Source of the DNA: Primula veris | Lineage: Eukaryota > Streptophyta > Magnoliopsida > Ericales > Primulaceae | Assembly (NCBI GenBank): GCA_963682055.1 | Contig: OY821741.1 | Location: forward strand, 22,080,711 to 22,144,710 | Direction: 5' to 3' | DNA: 64,000 nucleotides | Part shown: positions 48,261 through 60,698 of the stretch, in pieces | Numbering within the stretch: the first letter of the stretch is position 1 | How the letters are laid out: each line of letters starts with the position of its first letter | Translations under genes and position numbers: made by a program | The notes under the pieces: generated by a model | The model's input: the letters and a program-made list of their open reading frames with translations, nothing else | Told to the model about the DNA's origin: nothing | Databases searched by the model: none

Positions 48261-51200
48261 TAATACTTGTTCAAGTATCCCAAGTTGATCAAGTACTCAC
48301 TTAGGCGGTATACCACATCCCTCGGATTATATTAATCCATATAGTGAACGTCTCAGTCAATTGAGATCGTGTTCCGTGGTCAGGAACTACTTGATTCAAG
48401 GACATGAAGTCACACAGTGACCTTTATTTATATCTCTTTGTCTAAATCACCATAGAGATAAAACCGTGACCATATTCATGGCTGCATAATCAGTTTATCG
48501 GAAACTACTAAACTGGTAAAGTATGAGACTGTTATGATGTCCATTACGAAGAAATCAACCATCTCATAATCAATTCCAGGGTGTGAGAGAAGCCTTGCGC
48601 TACTAGGCGATCATTCTACAATCTCATTATTCTCATCACTCTTCCTTACGAATAACCAAATAAACGAACTCGTTTAACATTGGTGGTGTTAGAGCTACAG
48701 GCCTGAACACACTTTCGCTAAGGAGCCTACTTGGAATACAAGTTTCCATTAGTCCAGTCTATTCTCGGTTAACTTCAGGCAACAGTACATGGTTCTCTGT
48801 CATAATTTGCTCATATTATCAGTCGTCACCGAATATATGAACAAGTAATCAATGACAGTCTCTTTTTGCTTCAATATCGTCTAAGATATCATGATCGACA
48901 GATATTTCGAGATTCTTAGGATGAGGAGGAATCACACATCTCCTAGATCCTTTATAATCTCGTGCGACAAACGAGTTTCAGTTCACCACCTCTGGGGCTG
49001 AACGAATTAAGAACCGGTCAACTTCCTCATATCTTAGGAAGGATGACAGATTGACGGCCGACGGCAGCGTTCTTTGCTTGGCGGGTTCGGCCAAAACAAC
49101 ATGTTACGACAGGAACACGACGTCCGACAGGGACGTCTATCCTTGCAAGCATTTTGCAGCAGGTATAAATGATCTCGTGACATCACATAAAGTCATTAAA
49201 TGCGTCTGGCATTTAGTTAGACTTGAGGGAGTCTATGCACTTACTTATCACTAAGTGCAGTTTTGGTGATCAAGCTAAGACTGAGTGGGTTATTCCACGT
49301 TACTTCACGTCGTTTCTTATCAACGGCAACGTGCAAATCTCCCCCTAACGACGGGGAGAACAGTCTTAGCGATGTCACTTTCGCATATCATGCGGTAAAG
49401 AGATTGCTTGCCAAGTTTACTCTATCAAATGATAGGTAGGGGATTCATAATCGACTTATGTCCCCTTCAGAGGTCCATATTTTGAACGCTATAGCGGCTC
49501 AATCAAAATATTAAGCACTCAAACATGCGTTCATATGAGGCGTCTGGCTCATAACCAGTAAACAACTGGTACGCATTTAGTGTTTTGAGTGACTATGGCC
49601 TCAAACGGACCAATGCAGCAAAATAGCATGAACCCACACGGAAATATAAATCTTGGTGCGCAAGACCAAGAACTGCGTGCAACCATTTGCAGTCGCATCA
49701 TCAAACTTTCCGTGAGTCCATTTGGGTCTGAACATAATCGACAGGATGTTCAATTTCAATTTCCAAACTCAAGTAATTCAAATCGAATTTTCGATTCTTA
49801 CTCTTCGGAATTATCAAGTCGACTAGACTTTTCAGGATAATCCGGATCATGAGCCATCAACTTAATGATATGGCTAAAAGTTTGGAAAGTGCTGCATTTA
49901 TGTGGACAACATTAAAATGTGACCATATTGTCGATGCATCAACCATAACCATGTATATTTATGGTCCGTTTTATGGTTGGATAAGTCCACAATAACTCCT
50001 TCAATTCTTTACAAGAATTCTACGAGTTCATTTCGTGATCTTTACACATACTGGTCTTTCAAAGTGAGCATTACTGGCATGAATTTCGGATTAATCACGA
50101 AATATATTCTCCGAGAGAATCCAAATGCGATGCGATTATAAATCAAGCATCGTCTTTTGACCCGGGAATATCTCATCCGGTCAATGCCACAATATCAAAA
50201 TGCTATTATCAATCGACGACAGGCGAATGATAGTACAGACAATCATGTCTTAGCATCTAAATCATTTATCATTTCGACGACAGGCGAAATGATAAGGTAA
50301 CTTTAAATTATTTTAAAGAATGTGGTAGCAACCACTTGAAAGACATTTCAACTCCTCTAAAATACGCTTTTGGTCGTATTGAATGGAGGCTATGTAAAGA
50401 AATTTTAATTCTTTCATGAGCTATTACTAGATAAAACTGGTTTTCTCGGATATTTTATAACTCAATAAGGTACGGCACTACATGAGTATAAGATCTCATA
50501 TTTGACTAATCAATTTGGTTTTACCAAAGATTTTGATTTGGAACGACATGTCCAGAATCGTTGTCACTGAGTACTCTTTTAGGAAAGTAGTTGGTGAAAT
50601 TATGTGGTACACTGTTACCCACTATTTTCAAAAAAATCAACTACCCCATAAGTATTGCCTAAAATTTCATAATTTAAAATTTGGTCACATTTGTCAAAGT
50701 AATTTGCTCAAAACACTTTAAATTATTTCGAGAAATTTCGTAAACAGGCAAACCATAATCCAAAAGTATGTCTAAATGGAAAAATCATAATCCAAATGGA
50801 AAACATAATCCAGATGAGCGAAAAAATGGCTCAATGATTTATCAAAATCAATAAAGAAAGATATCAAACTCATTTGAGCCACAAAATCGGGGGTCTCAAG
50901 AGTTTCCTTTCAGTTAGCTTTAACCACATTAGCATCGGTTTTTTCACCTTTATAATAGTTGTGAACTATTTAAGGAGTAACCGTGCATGACCTTTGTCTT
51001 TATAGCATAGAGTTGCCTCATTGAGCATTATCTCTTGCTTTGTGACAACGGGCCATATTGTTCCTTTCAATTACTGTCTTGCAGCCATAAGTTTTCGATT
51101 TTGACGATTGTCTAAAATCTCGCTTGGCTAGGCGATTCATCAGGATCACGACAGTTCGAGTCAAATAACACTTGTCTCGGTTCTCGATTCGTGGAAAAAA

Positions 51201-52208
51201 AATATACACGAAGAGCATTAATATCAGGCAAACAATTAGCCATTGACCCAATAGGATTAAAACTACTCACCGGGGTAATTTTCTTATCCAATAACAGATG
51301 GGCGATAAAGGAACATGGTGAATATAAATTCACGATACTGCTTATGGAATGCGATTTCCAAGCTAGTATTTTGGTGAAGGATTGCTCCAATATGTCAATT
51401 TCAGACATTTGTTCACCATAGACGTCATCACGTCTCAAATGTGGCGGCGGAATAAAATCAACGCCTTAGCATTCATCCTGATGGTAACAACAAATTTGTG
51501 TTTTACTCATCAAAGATGGCATCCAAAAAAAATGGGGCATCACATTTTCACACATCAGGGTGAGTAACATGTGGTGACGGATTAAAATCAACATTTAAAC
51601 AGTCATTTCGCAAGTATGTTTTACGATTTTTCTCATCATAGATGGCATCCAACATGTGTTGCGAGTTCTGGATTATTTATCATATAAAACGACTGGTTTA
51701 TATTTTTATGGTTTGCATAAGCACAAACTTTTTTTCGAAATGACAGGTTCGAAAACATTAGTTTTGCTTTTCATGTGAATCGGTTCTCATTGATCAAACG
51801 ATGGGTCGATACTGAAACACCAATTCAGCGAAACATACATCACTATATAAACCCACTCGGGGAAATTATTATTTAGTCAACCCCTTTCGGTAGCTCTATT
51901 TGAACACGACCAGGAAAGACGGTGAGGGGGGTGGGCACGAATGCCTCTTAAAAACCGACCTCATTAGGAGAACGACTTCCGCCTTTATCTTTCCTAGACA
52001 TCGTATCCAAATAGGTGAGCCTATTTGGGGAAGATTCATAATTTTTCCAACTTAAATGTGAATATATACGATTTTCGCTTTTTATATATGGCAATAATAT
52101 TAACAATATAGACAATATCTATCTAGATTAACCACATATATATAAACAGACAGTAAATATATTTTAGGATATATCTAATCATGCAGTAGATTTGATGTTA
52201 TAAAGAAA

Positions 52209-52385
52209 TCAATTTAAGATTATCAATCAATCCATAAAGATTCTAACATATCAAATCAAATCAATTTAAGATTATCAATCAATCCATAAAGATTCTAACA
52301 TATCAAATCAAATCAATTTAAGATTATCAATCAATCCATAAATATTCTAACATATCAAATCAAATCAATTTAAGATTATCAATTA
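52209..52385. repeat. 52-bp tandem repeat, 3.4 copies
   Basis: Units start at 52209, 52261, 52313 and 52365 (partial). Each contains AATTTAAGATTATCAATCAA and TTCTAACATATCAAATC. Nearly identical, with one change (AAGATT/AATATT) in the third. It lies in the leader of element B2 and is absent from element B1. Confidence 0.92.
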
Positions 52386-53077
52386 GATCTGATCCAATAA
52401 TTTACTGGCATATGTGATATTTATATATATGATAATATCAAAAAAATATGATTATGCTAACAAGATATCAATCAATTATCTATGTTTATCGCCATATTAA
52501 TAATTCTATACATGGTAGTTTTAACATGCAAGTTTCATAATCAATAAAAAAATTCACATGATTTTCCGTAATATAATATTTCAGAGATGGTAATATTATT
52601 AAACATCATCTTTTCAGAAAAATAATAATCTGGCAAGTCATAATCATATGTTGGTGTATTTTGTTTTACATACAAACAATTTACTAGACTGTTTCTAGCC
52701 ACACGGTCCATATGTGTATTAACATGGATTAATTCATGCAAGATAGATCATGTTAGACAATAAGGAATAATTTATCATGTAGTGAGATTTTATTCCTAAC
52801 ATGCAGTTTAGCTTTTACACGTGAATTATATATTACGGTATATTTATCATGCTTTATTTATCCATAAAATAATACGTACGATCACATATATGGAATAAAT
52901 TAAGTTTTGAATTCGGTACCTTACGTACGGTATGTTGGTGAAGGTCGATATAGCAAAACCCTAAAAAACCCGGATAAACCTCAAGGTTTATAAATACCCA
53001 ATATCCGTGCGTTTACCAAAAATCTCCAATATCCATGAGCGTATATCCTATTCTCCGCGAGCAAAGTGCCGATAACG

Positions 53078-53292
53078 TGTTGTGTGACATATTAGCTCAC
53101 ATATATATGTATATAGATATAGGGAGAGAATATAGAGAGAGACAACAACAGGGTCTTTATTAATCAGAATGTATCTGAATGAATGTAAAATACAAGACTC
53201 CTAACACTCTTTATATAGATAGAGGGGTAGGGTTATAAGCCCACTTGGGCTCATAAAGTACAAGCCCAATAGTCCAATAATATCCTACAACA
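53078..53292 (-). repeat. 5' LTR of element B2
   Basis: 215 bp, four substitutions from the 3' LTR. Confidence 0.9.
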
Positions 53293-53357
53293 TATATATA
53301 TCTGTGAATGAGTGAACAAATTATTTAATTTGATAGACTTTTTTATATAGGGTTTTT

Positions 53358-55794
53358 ATGGGTGATCCAGCTCATACAGGACCCATTCTTAGAGGCAATC
53401 GAGGAATTTTATGATAGTCCGATCATATATCAGAAAAGATTTGGGCGCGTGGTAGAGAGGCAGGCAGAGCGGATGAGAATAATATGCGGTTGTACAATTA
53501 CAGTTGGGAGATAGCTTCGCACCCAACAGTAATGCAAAATATTATTATAGCAGGCTTCTACGGTGTATATGTCATAAAGAGTTACAATGTATATCGAGGA
53601 TTGCTTACAGCATTACTAGACAGGTGGCGTGATGACACCCACACTTTTCATTTTTTCGATGGCGAGTTGGGGATATCTTTGAAAGATATAGAGATTACGT
53701 TGGGATTGAGGGTGGATGGTCTGCTTGTAACCCTGTCGGAGAGAAATGATAATAGAACTAGCAGGTAGGATTTGATGGAGAGGCTGTTGGGTAGTAGACC
53801 CGATAATGATATGGTTGATAAAAAAATTTAACGGTTAAACTTAGATGGTTGAGACAAACGTTTTCGGAATTACATGCGAACCCTACTGAGTATAGGTTGT
53901 TATATCAGTTCAGGGCTGCCATGTTGTTGCTGCTGGCTGCTCATGTTTTTTCTGATAAGAGCAGTGATCATATTGCACTTTGGCCTCTACCGTTTCTTGA
54001 AGATTTCGATACGTGTGGGGAGTATAGTCGGAAATCAGCTCTCTTCACTTGTTTGAAGTCCAACATGTACAAGTTTGTTAGGGGGCAAGCTCATGGAATA
54101 AGCGGTGCATTGATGTTCCTTGAGATGTGGACGATGACCAAGCTACGGCCTGTTAGACCTTGTCGAGGATTGCCTCCTGATGTCCACCCTCCGTCGGGAT
54201 TGCCTAGATTTCCCCTCGGCTATAGGTATGGTATTATTTAATTTTTGTATTCGATTACTATTAAATTGTGAATATTTAGTAGCTACTTCTTTTGTTTATA
54301 TATATTGTTTATCTACTCTACTTGTATTATTACAGGTGAAAAATTTGACGCACTCTGATCAACATATGGTCCGTCATAATATGGTTTTTATACGGTACAT
54401 GTTTGACCAGTTAATGCCTGAACATGTAAAATTATAGTATTTGTTTACTACGTATTATTGTTATCTATAGCTTGTATATGTTTACATTCATCCATAATGA
54501 TTGTTTTTAAATTACAGATAGACTGACAGCCATACGGAGACATCAATGCTCATCCTAAATATTGTAGACGGGGTCGTGATATGTGGCATTCATCTGTTCT
54601 GCTCATATGCAACGAGAAGATTGAGTGGCACCCCGCATGGAGGATTATGAGACAGTTTGGGTTTATTCAAGTTGTGCCTAGCGAGATTTGGAATCCCACA
54701 GAAGGCCACGGCAAGGATAGGAGAGTTGGAAAACAACAAAATTATGACTGGCCTCAAATATTCAACGGATTTATAAGCCAGGGGAATGATCGTCACCATC
54801 GACTTATTAATGGTGAATTAGGTACACATACATCGCCGGATTACCTACAATGGTACAGACCTCGGACACGCCTTCTCATAAACCCACCTCCTCTCGAAGT
54901 GACGGAACACGGTGTTCGTGCGACAGCAGGTTTGATTACTAAAATGGTAAAAAAAAACAAATTTAGTAAACTAATACTGTTTTTTATCTCATAAATTTAA
55001 TATTTATTACTAAATTATTTTTTAATTTTTTAATTTTTAATTTTTTAGAGAAAAATTTGTTACGCCATAGTTACAAAACTTTTAAATGGCTCAAAGTTAA
55101 ACAGGAGGTGCAATATTTATCCACAGGTATGGCTGAATTAGGCATTGATCCAAAAGGGTCGAGTGATGAATCGTTTGCGAAGGATGTCGACAACCAGGAT
55201 GATGATAACCGGAATGACAATGAACCTGATTACGATGATTACACTGACCGTGAGGATCGCGACTACGAGGATATGCCGAGAAGTTATACACACACTGATA
55301 GAGGGCAAGGTGAATCTAGTAGCAGAGGTCATAGTGGGGTAGACGTACGTAAAAAAGGTAGAGTTAAATGTGAGTCTAGTAGTGATGGTCGTACTGGGAG
55401 TAGACGTAGATGTGGAGGAGGACGTACGGGTAGATGTGATGATAGTGGTACAGAGACCGATGGTCATCGTTGGGCTGCTTCGGGAGGATTTGAGAATATT
55501 CAAATGGATATAAAGACCCCTTACCACACCATTTACGGGCATAGACAGTCGGTTGGGCCTTATGAGCATCTTTTTAGTCAGAATTCTACAAACACCCCTT
55601 GGTTACGAGGAAAGTCACCCCTTACAAATGAGCGTGCTCCGCCACTAGAATCGCATATTAAAGATAGACGTCGTCGGGACCTTAATAATATAGAAGAGTC
55701 GAGTGAGCCATCAACGGACAGATTGACATCAGCGAGAAAGCATCTTCCTATGTCGTACTTTAAGAACTTTTGTCGTTCGAAAAGGAGAAAATGA
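53358..55794 (+). pseudogene. Plant mobile domain (PMD) gene remnant 2
   Basis: MAIN/MAIL-like PMD gene, nearly full length but broken. Exon 1 (53358..54225) has MGDPAHTGPILR at its start, LLTALLDRWRDDTHTFHFFD (the PMD signature), LGLRVDGL, then YQFRAAMLLLLAAHVFSDK and MFLEMWTMTKLRPVRP. Exon 2 is 54336..54425 (MVRHNMVFIRYMFDQLMPEH). Exon 3 is 54518..54946 (WHSSVLLICNEKIEWHPAW, then MRQFGFIQVVPSEIW). Exon 4 (55049..55794) is a charged tail with an Asp/Glu/Arg-rich stretch and KRRK at the end. Defects are frameshifts near the start, stops TAG 53766 and TAA 53829, a frameshift by 53849, a lost base at the exon 2 start, and TGA 54524 for a tryptophan. Database names calling such genes 'phosphatase 7 long form' do not apply, as no phosphatase domain is present. 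Confidence 0.8.
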
Positions 55795-56301
55795 GTTGGT
55801 GTAATTTTATTTGATCCATATTTTGTTTCGAGATTGACTATTGTGTAGCTATAATTTATTTGCTTTATTTTTCGTTATCGTTTTTATATGTCATAATATT
55901 AGCTGAGTAAAAATACTATAAATCAGTTATTTTTGTAAAGACATATTGCAACGGTCATAAAACTCCTTATGTAAATGAAAATTCATGATTTTCAAGTATT
56001 ATTTAAACTGACATGACACCCTAAATACTTGTAAACGCCATACTTGTAAATGAAAAATTCGCCATAGTTTTGCTTAAAATCGCAACATCGCCACAAGTAA
56101 AATTAACAAAATAATTTACATGTAATACCAACAAACAACACCAACACCACAATAATACATGTAATATGACCAACACCATAATAATCACACGTAATACAAA
56201 CAACATAATCAATCGTACAAACGATTTAAACATAAGATAAAATAATAAAGAAAAATAAATATTAACGATTATAATGCAACGAATCCCAAAGTAGCCACGA
56301 T
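55795..56301. other. Gene-free stretch between PMD 2 and gypsy element
   Basis: AT-rich, no gene. ACCAACACCAYAATAAT occurs twice near 56140 and 56170. The left boundary of the neighbouring gypsy element is not marked by an LTR here. Confidence 0.4.
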
Positions 56302-56574
56302 TTAACAAAATAAATAAAATAGATCTCTAAGGTCACTATAAATTTCATCACTAGGTAGAATTTCTCCGGTCATTATGCCCCTTATGAGTTCTCCCTCCGT
56401 GTATATCACAAATGGAAATAATAGATCTCTAAGGTCACTATCTTCACTTAATCTCTCTATGGACAGACAAGGCGGTGCTTCTAGGGTTAGATCCCCGAAA
56501 CACGCCTCCCCAAACTCATCAACTTCTTCTAAATATGGCTTGTTGGAATTCAGGTTGCCATTTAAGGTTAGCAT
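56302..56574 (-). pseudogene. Frame downstream of gypsy protease
   Basis: 90 codons rich in acidic residues (YLEEVDEFGEACFGD, LSIERLSEDSDLRDLLFP). It lies in line with the protease and resembles the spacer between protease and RT in Athila-type elements. It repeats YSDLRDLFY near its end, matching the local duplication. RT motifs are not reached. Confidence 0.45.
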
Positions 56575-56805
56575 CTCTTCTCTTACGAGTTTTGCTACGT
56601 ATCTTCTTAGGAGCGCATCGTCTTCCTATGTAAACAGAGCTCTTTTTACCGGATTACCATATTTGATAGTCGTTATGTCCCTTTCAACCCAAACTTGTGC
56701 AGGTTTCTGCATGGGTGCTTGCATAGGCTTATTCCCTTTTTCATTTGGCCTTCCAAACTCATCTTCTTCCTTCTTCTTATTTTTTTGCCAAAAAGGTTTC
56801 TGGTT

Positions 56806-57366
56806 TTACTTAGGCTCTCTACGAGCCTCATTCCCAGGAGCTTCATTGCTCTCATCTATCTCCATAAGGACTACCTTCGTATGGCCGACCAATCGGTTAT
56901 TCTTTGGCCGAGTTTTCATGCTCATTCGCAAAGTCAATCCCCCACTTATTATGATTGTGTCTTTCTCATAACTGAGGGTTGCTTTAGCTATTTGCAAGAA
57001 CGGTCGACCTAATATGACCATTGATTGAACATTCTTTCTCCCAAGGATGGGCCAATCCATGACCACAAAGTCAAGTGTGTGCATGAAATATTCCACTCTG
57101 CATACAACATCCTTAACGATGCCTAGACAAGAGTCATCCTTATCTGAGTTGGCCATGATCAAACTTGCTCGGAATGGTTGCAATCCCCTTAACTTTAATT
57201 TCTTAAAAATCACCTTAGGCAAACAATTGACACTAGACCCTGAATCCAATAACACTCTTTCTAGTTGGTGAACACCGATTATAATCGTTAAGGTAGGTAG
57301 TCCAGGATTTTTTCGTTGTTCGTAAGGCTCATACCGATGAACCTCTTTAGATAATACGGTCTTCAT
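56806..57366 (-). CDS. Gypsy aspartic protease region
   Basis: 186 open codons. The retroviral-type active site LLDSGSSVNCLP is at residues 39-50 (DSG at 41-43), and the second conserved block MVILGRPFLQIAKATL is near residue 120, as in Athila/Tat gypsy elements. The protease cleaves the element's own polyprotein. It is intact locally, but gag upstream is frameshifted, so it is unlikely to be made in proper form. Confidence 0.85.
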   Translation of the reverse strand: MKTVLSKEVHRYEPYEQRKNPGLPTLTIIIGVHQLERVLLDSGSSVNCLPKVIFKKLKLRGLQPFRASLIMANSDKDDSCLGIVKDVVCRVEYFMHTLDFVVMDWPILGRKNVQSMVILGRPFLQIAKATLSYEKDTIIISGGLTLRMSMKTRPKNNRLVGHTKVVLMEIDESNEAPGNEARREPK

Positions 57367-58099
57367 AAGGTATTCCTTTTCCCATGAACTGTAGCATATG
57401 TTGTATCCTCTTGGGCGTGTCTACTGCCCTTGCTAATTCTCACTTTTTTACGCTTTGGAGAAGGTCTGTTGGGACTCTCCCCAATAATTCAGTTAAATTA
57501 CTTCGTACCTTTCCCACTTTTTTAACGGTCTCATCCTTACTCACCTCTTATGACCAATCATCTATGATTACTTTTAGTTGGCTTTTATTTGAGGTTAAGT
57601 CTGCTGTTATCTCATAGTTTAGCACTTCCTGACTCGGTTGTTCTTAACCTATTTCTTCTGCAGGACTCTCTCCATTGCTTCTTGAGTATTATTTTCCTGA
57701 AGTGGAGCTTCCTTTGAGGTGGTAGTTGTAGCCTCATCTTCTAGTTTGATAAGGTACTCGTTTTACGCTTTTGGATTGTATACTCTCCACATTTCCATAG
57801 ATGGATCTTCCTCCCCAGACTCCTTAGCAATAAAATATGCTATCATGGATTCTTCTTCTTTCTCGTCATCGGTACGCAAGTTTCCAGTTCATCCACTTAT
57901 TCTTCTTCCTCACCATCCATTACTAACCATGCATAAGTGTGAGTTTACATTCTTACCGTTTCTAATTTTTAACTTAGTGTTTCGGCTCTCAACTCCTTTT
58001 CCCTTTTCTTTTTCCTCTTCTGCTCCTATCCATACATAAGCATGAGGTTGCACTCTTACCACACGGATTTCCCTATTTGGTAGAGTCTCAAGTGGTGCT

Positions 58100-59314
58100 T
58101 GTCCTTTTGGGTTAGCTACTGGTTACGAAGCCAACCTCCCCACTTGGTTATTTTCTATTTGAAGCTTAGAGATGGAGTCAGTTATGATCTTAGCCATGCG
58201 CTCTTCTAGACTTCACAGGTCAGCTATCATCACCCAACTATTGTTTGGCGCAACTGTCTTCTGGGTTTGCTGGAAAGAAGGTTGGTGGTTATTTTGTTGA
58301 TGGGAGTTCTAGGCGTTGTTTGGATTTCCATATCGAAGGTTGGGATGTTGGTTTTATCCATAGTTATTGAACCCATTTTGGGTGGAGTTGCTCTACTAAT
58401 TTTGATTTGATCGCTGGAAGTTGCTTCTCAGTGCTCCTTGTCCGTATAGAACTTCCACCATTGGCAGGTCAAGTGGGTATTGTTGCAATGGGTGCCAATA
58501 ATGTAGTGGAATGGGTTCGTCTAGATAGAATAAGCCTTTTTCTTGTGGTTGGTCCTGTGAATCCATGTTGGATGGACTTAACTCCCACTCCATGGCTTGT
58601 TCTGCTAGCTTGTCGAAGAAAGCGAATGAGCGTTGAACAGACTAGGTATTGAAAGCTACTCCAGTGTGCGAGTCATCATCTCTCTCATTTAAGGTATGAG
58701 TGAAAAGTAGAAGAACTTGAAAAGCATGTTGGCCTCATAACCGTGATAGGGACAAGCATGTTGGAGATCCTTAAATATCTCTCACGCATTGTAAAAAGTC
58801 TCTTGGGATTTCAGCTTGAAATTTTGGATTTTTTGTTGGATCGCCATGGTTCTACTAGATGGAACAAATTTTTGCAAAAAATATTGCGTCATTTCCTGCC
58901 AACCATGAATAGAGTATGGAGGTACACTGTTGAACTAATCCTTGGCTTTGTCGGCCAGTGAGAAGTTGATTAGCTTGAGGCGAATGATATTAATTGAAAC
59001 ATCTCGTGCCACTTGCAAATTGCATATAGATTCAAACTCGGCGATGTGGAAGAGTTTTTGCATTCCATTCCTCGGAAGGTAGGTATGCGTGAAAGCATTT
59101 GGGCTTGAACTAAGAATTCATTTCTATTAATTGGTAATAAGACGCAAGTTGGTCGGTTTAGACGGACATGATTTAGAAAGTGTTGGATAGTTCGTTCTTC
59201 GTCGAGATGAGGTGGTAGTGGATTTCCCTCATTATGTGGGTTTGGTGGATATTCATTCTTTCCATCATTTGGATGCGAAAGTTCTCCCTCTTGCTTGTTG
59301 TTGTGATTAGACAT
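58100..59314 (-). pseudogene. Gypsy gag remnant
   Basis: It starts at ATG 59314 (MSNHNNKQEGELSHPNDGKN), about 400 bp downstream of the primer site. It contains FSLADKAKD (58955), MTQYFLQKFVPSSRTMAIQQ (58895) and HACPYHGYE (58745), the gag core of Athila-type gypsy elements. Frameshifts near 59040 and 58965 and stops thereafter inactivate it. Confidence 0.75.
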
Positions 59315-59693
59315 AGTGCCTGACGAGTAGGTATTGGTAGTGTGGACATCTAGTTGGATTGGGTTGGTAAGGGCTTGAAGTGTCCGGTGTGCCCTAACTA
59401 CTGAATGGGTAAAGTATCTAGGGGTATCTATTATGAATTAACAAAAGTTAAGTCAAGAGTTGGGAATGTAATTGGTTTCCATGATTGATTATTGACCTGA
59501 TCGGTTATGTTGACCGGTAAGAAGACTTGACCAGTAAGGTTGACCAGTCATGTCTGTGAGTTGGGAATTTTTAGATCACCTTTGGTCTGATCCAATCTAA
59601 GGCTTTTAACTTATACAAATATTATAACAAACATGTAAAAAGACAGAAATAATGGCAAATATACTGTAATTGATTATCTAGCAACCGTGATTC

Positions 59694-59712
59694 CTCGACA
59701 GTGGCGCCAAAA
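59694..59712 (-). other. Primer binding site of gypsy element C
   Basis: Minus-strand TGGCGCCACTGTCGAGGAA, close to the TGGCGCCGTTGCCGGGGA primer site of Athila/Tat elements, three bases from the LTR end. Confidence 0.75.
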
Positions 59713-59715
59713 TAT

Positions 59716-60698
59716 TGATTACCCTTTAAGTGTGTAATTTTTAATGCACAAACTAGCCTCCAAGGAACAAGAGGTTAGTGGTAGTACTTATTGGGTAAGA
59801 CACCCAAGTTATCGTCTGAGTAACTGTCTGGTTGTTTACCTAGATAGCCGTTTAGGATTTTTACTAATTATTATTAATAAAAAAATAGCGAGGCGAGCAT
59901 TAGTGGTTGTTTTGTCAATCCAATGGCTCGTTCCTCGAGGGTTCTAAACTGAAAACACAGTTTATAAGTGATATTAAAGGTTGTTTTTCAGTTTATAACA
60001 ATCCAAATAAGTGTGCATGTGGTGTTAAACAATTAAAAACTAGCTTTTACAACGTTATCAATATATATTTACTAGTTTTGGATGCAAGAGATGGCGAGAT
60101 TAGTGCTAATATAATGTAAACCTAAGTAAATATGCATAAAAACAGTAAAGAAAGTAAAATAACATGAGACCGTAATAAAAAGTTAAGATTAATGCACAAA
60201 ACAATGTCGATTATGAAGGATTCGTGCACAAAACCCTCAAAATATGTGCTTATTTATTTCTTCTCTCTCTTTAAACGAATTTGGGACTGTAAAACTGCTG
60301 AATATTGAATGTGGTATCTGTTTTTCGGAATAAGGATGAATATAAATCCAAGTCCTAACAAATTTATCTTCTAAAATTTTAAATATGAACTAGAAGGATT
60401 TTTGCTTTGACTTCTTTGGTTTTCACTTTGGTCCGTTTCTTGACTTCTTTGAGGTTGATTTGAGACCATTCATCTTCTGGCTTATTCTCTTTTGGTCCTT
60501 TCTTGGGTCTTCTTACGTCGTTGTCTTGTTTTTGTGCTAATTTAGTGTTTTTTTTCTAAAAATATGCAAAATAGTGCAAATAAACTAGGAAAATACCGAA
60601 AATTACAAAATATGGCTTAAGTAGGCCAAAATGACAACGAAATAATGCTAATATAAGTCATTTTAACGCATGAAAATGACTATTTCGTGGTCTAATCA
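59716..60698 (-). repeat. 5' LTR of gypsy element C
   Basis: 983 bp, TGATTACCC to TAATCA on the plus strand (inverted TGATTA/TAATCA ends). It is homologous to 528..1552. Confidence 0.8.

Larger units (their letters stand above)
46451..53292 (-). mobile_element. Ty1/copia element B2, minus strand, decayed interior
   Basis: 6842 bp. LTRs at 46451..46665 and 53078..53292 are both 215 bp and differ at only 4 positions. Flanks are TATAT on both sides (46446..46450 and 53293..53297), though in AT-repeat DNA. The primer site is CGTTATCGGCAC and the purine tract AAAGGGGGAG. The interior aligns with element B1 over most of its length (for example 47600..52050 with 40570..45010), with the same stops and frame breaks in many places. 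The leader (52080..52900) is different and holds a 52-bp tandem repeat. It has no intact gag or pol. Confidence 0.88.
56302..60698 (-). mobile_element. Gypsy element C (Athila/Tat-like), 3'-truncated
   Basis: Minus-strand element with 5' LTR 59716..60698, a primer site TGGCGCCACTGTCGAGG (plus-strand 59694..59710), gag (58100..59314) and protease (56806..57366). Downstream coding continues to about 56302 (EEVDEFGEACFGDLTLEAPP). No RT, integrase or 3' LTR follows; PMD gene 2 lies there instead. AATAGATCTCTAAGGTCACTAT occurs twice, about 100 bp apart (56325 and 56425), near the broken end. Confidence 0.78.

Noticed and set aside
39420..53292. Endogenous pararetrovirus
   Set aside because: Clear LTRs, copia-type primer site and purine tract, and FEMKDLGK of Ty1/copia RT; no movement or coat protein motifs.
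53358..55794. Serine/threonine phosphatase 7 long-form homologue
   Set aside because: That database label follows fused annotations; the sequence shows only the plant mobile domain and no phosphatase motifs.
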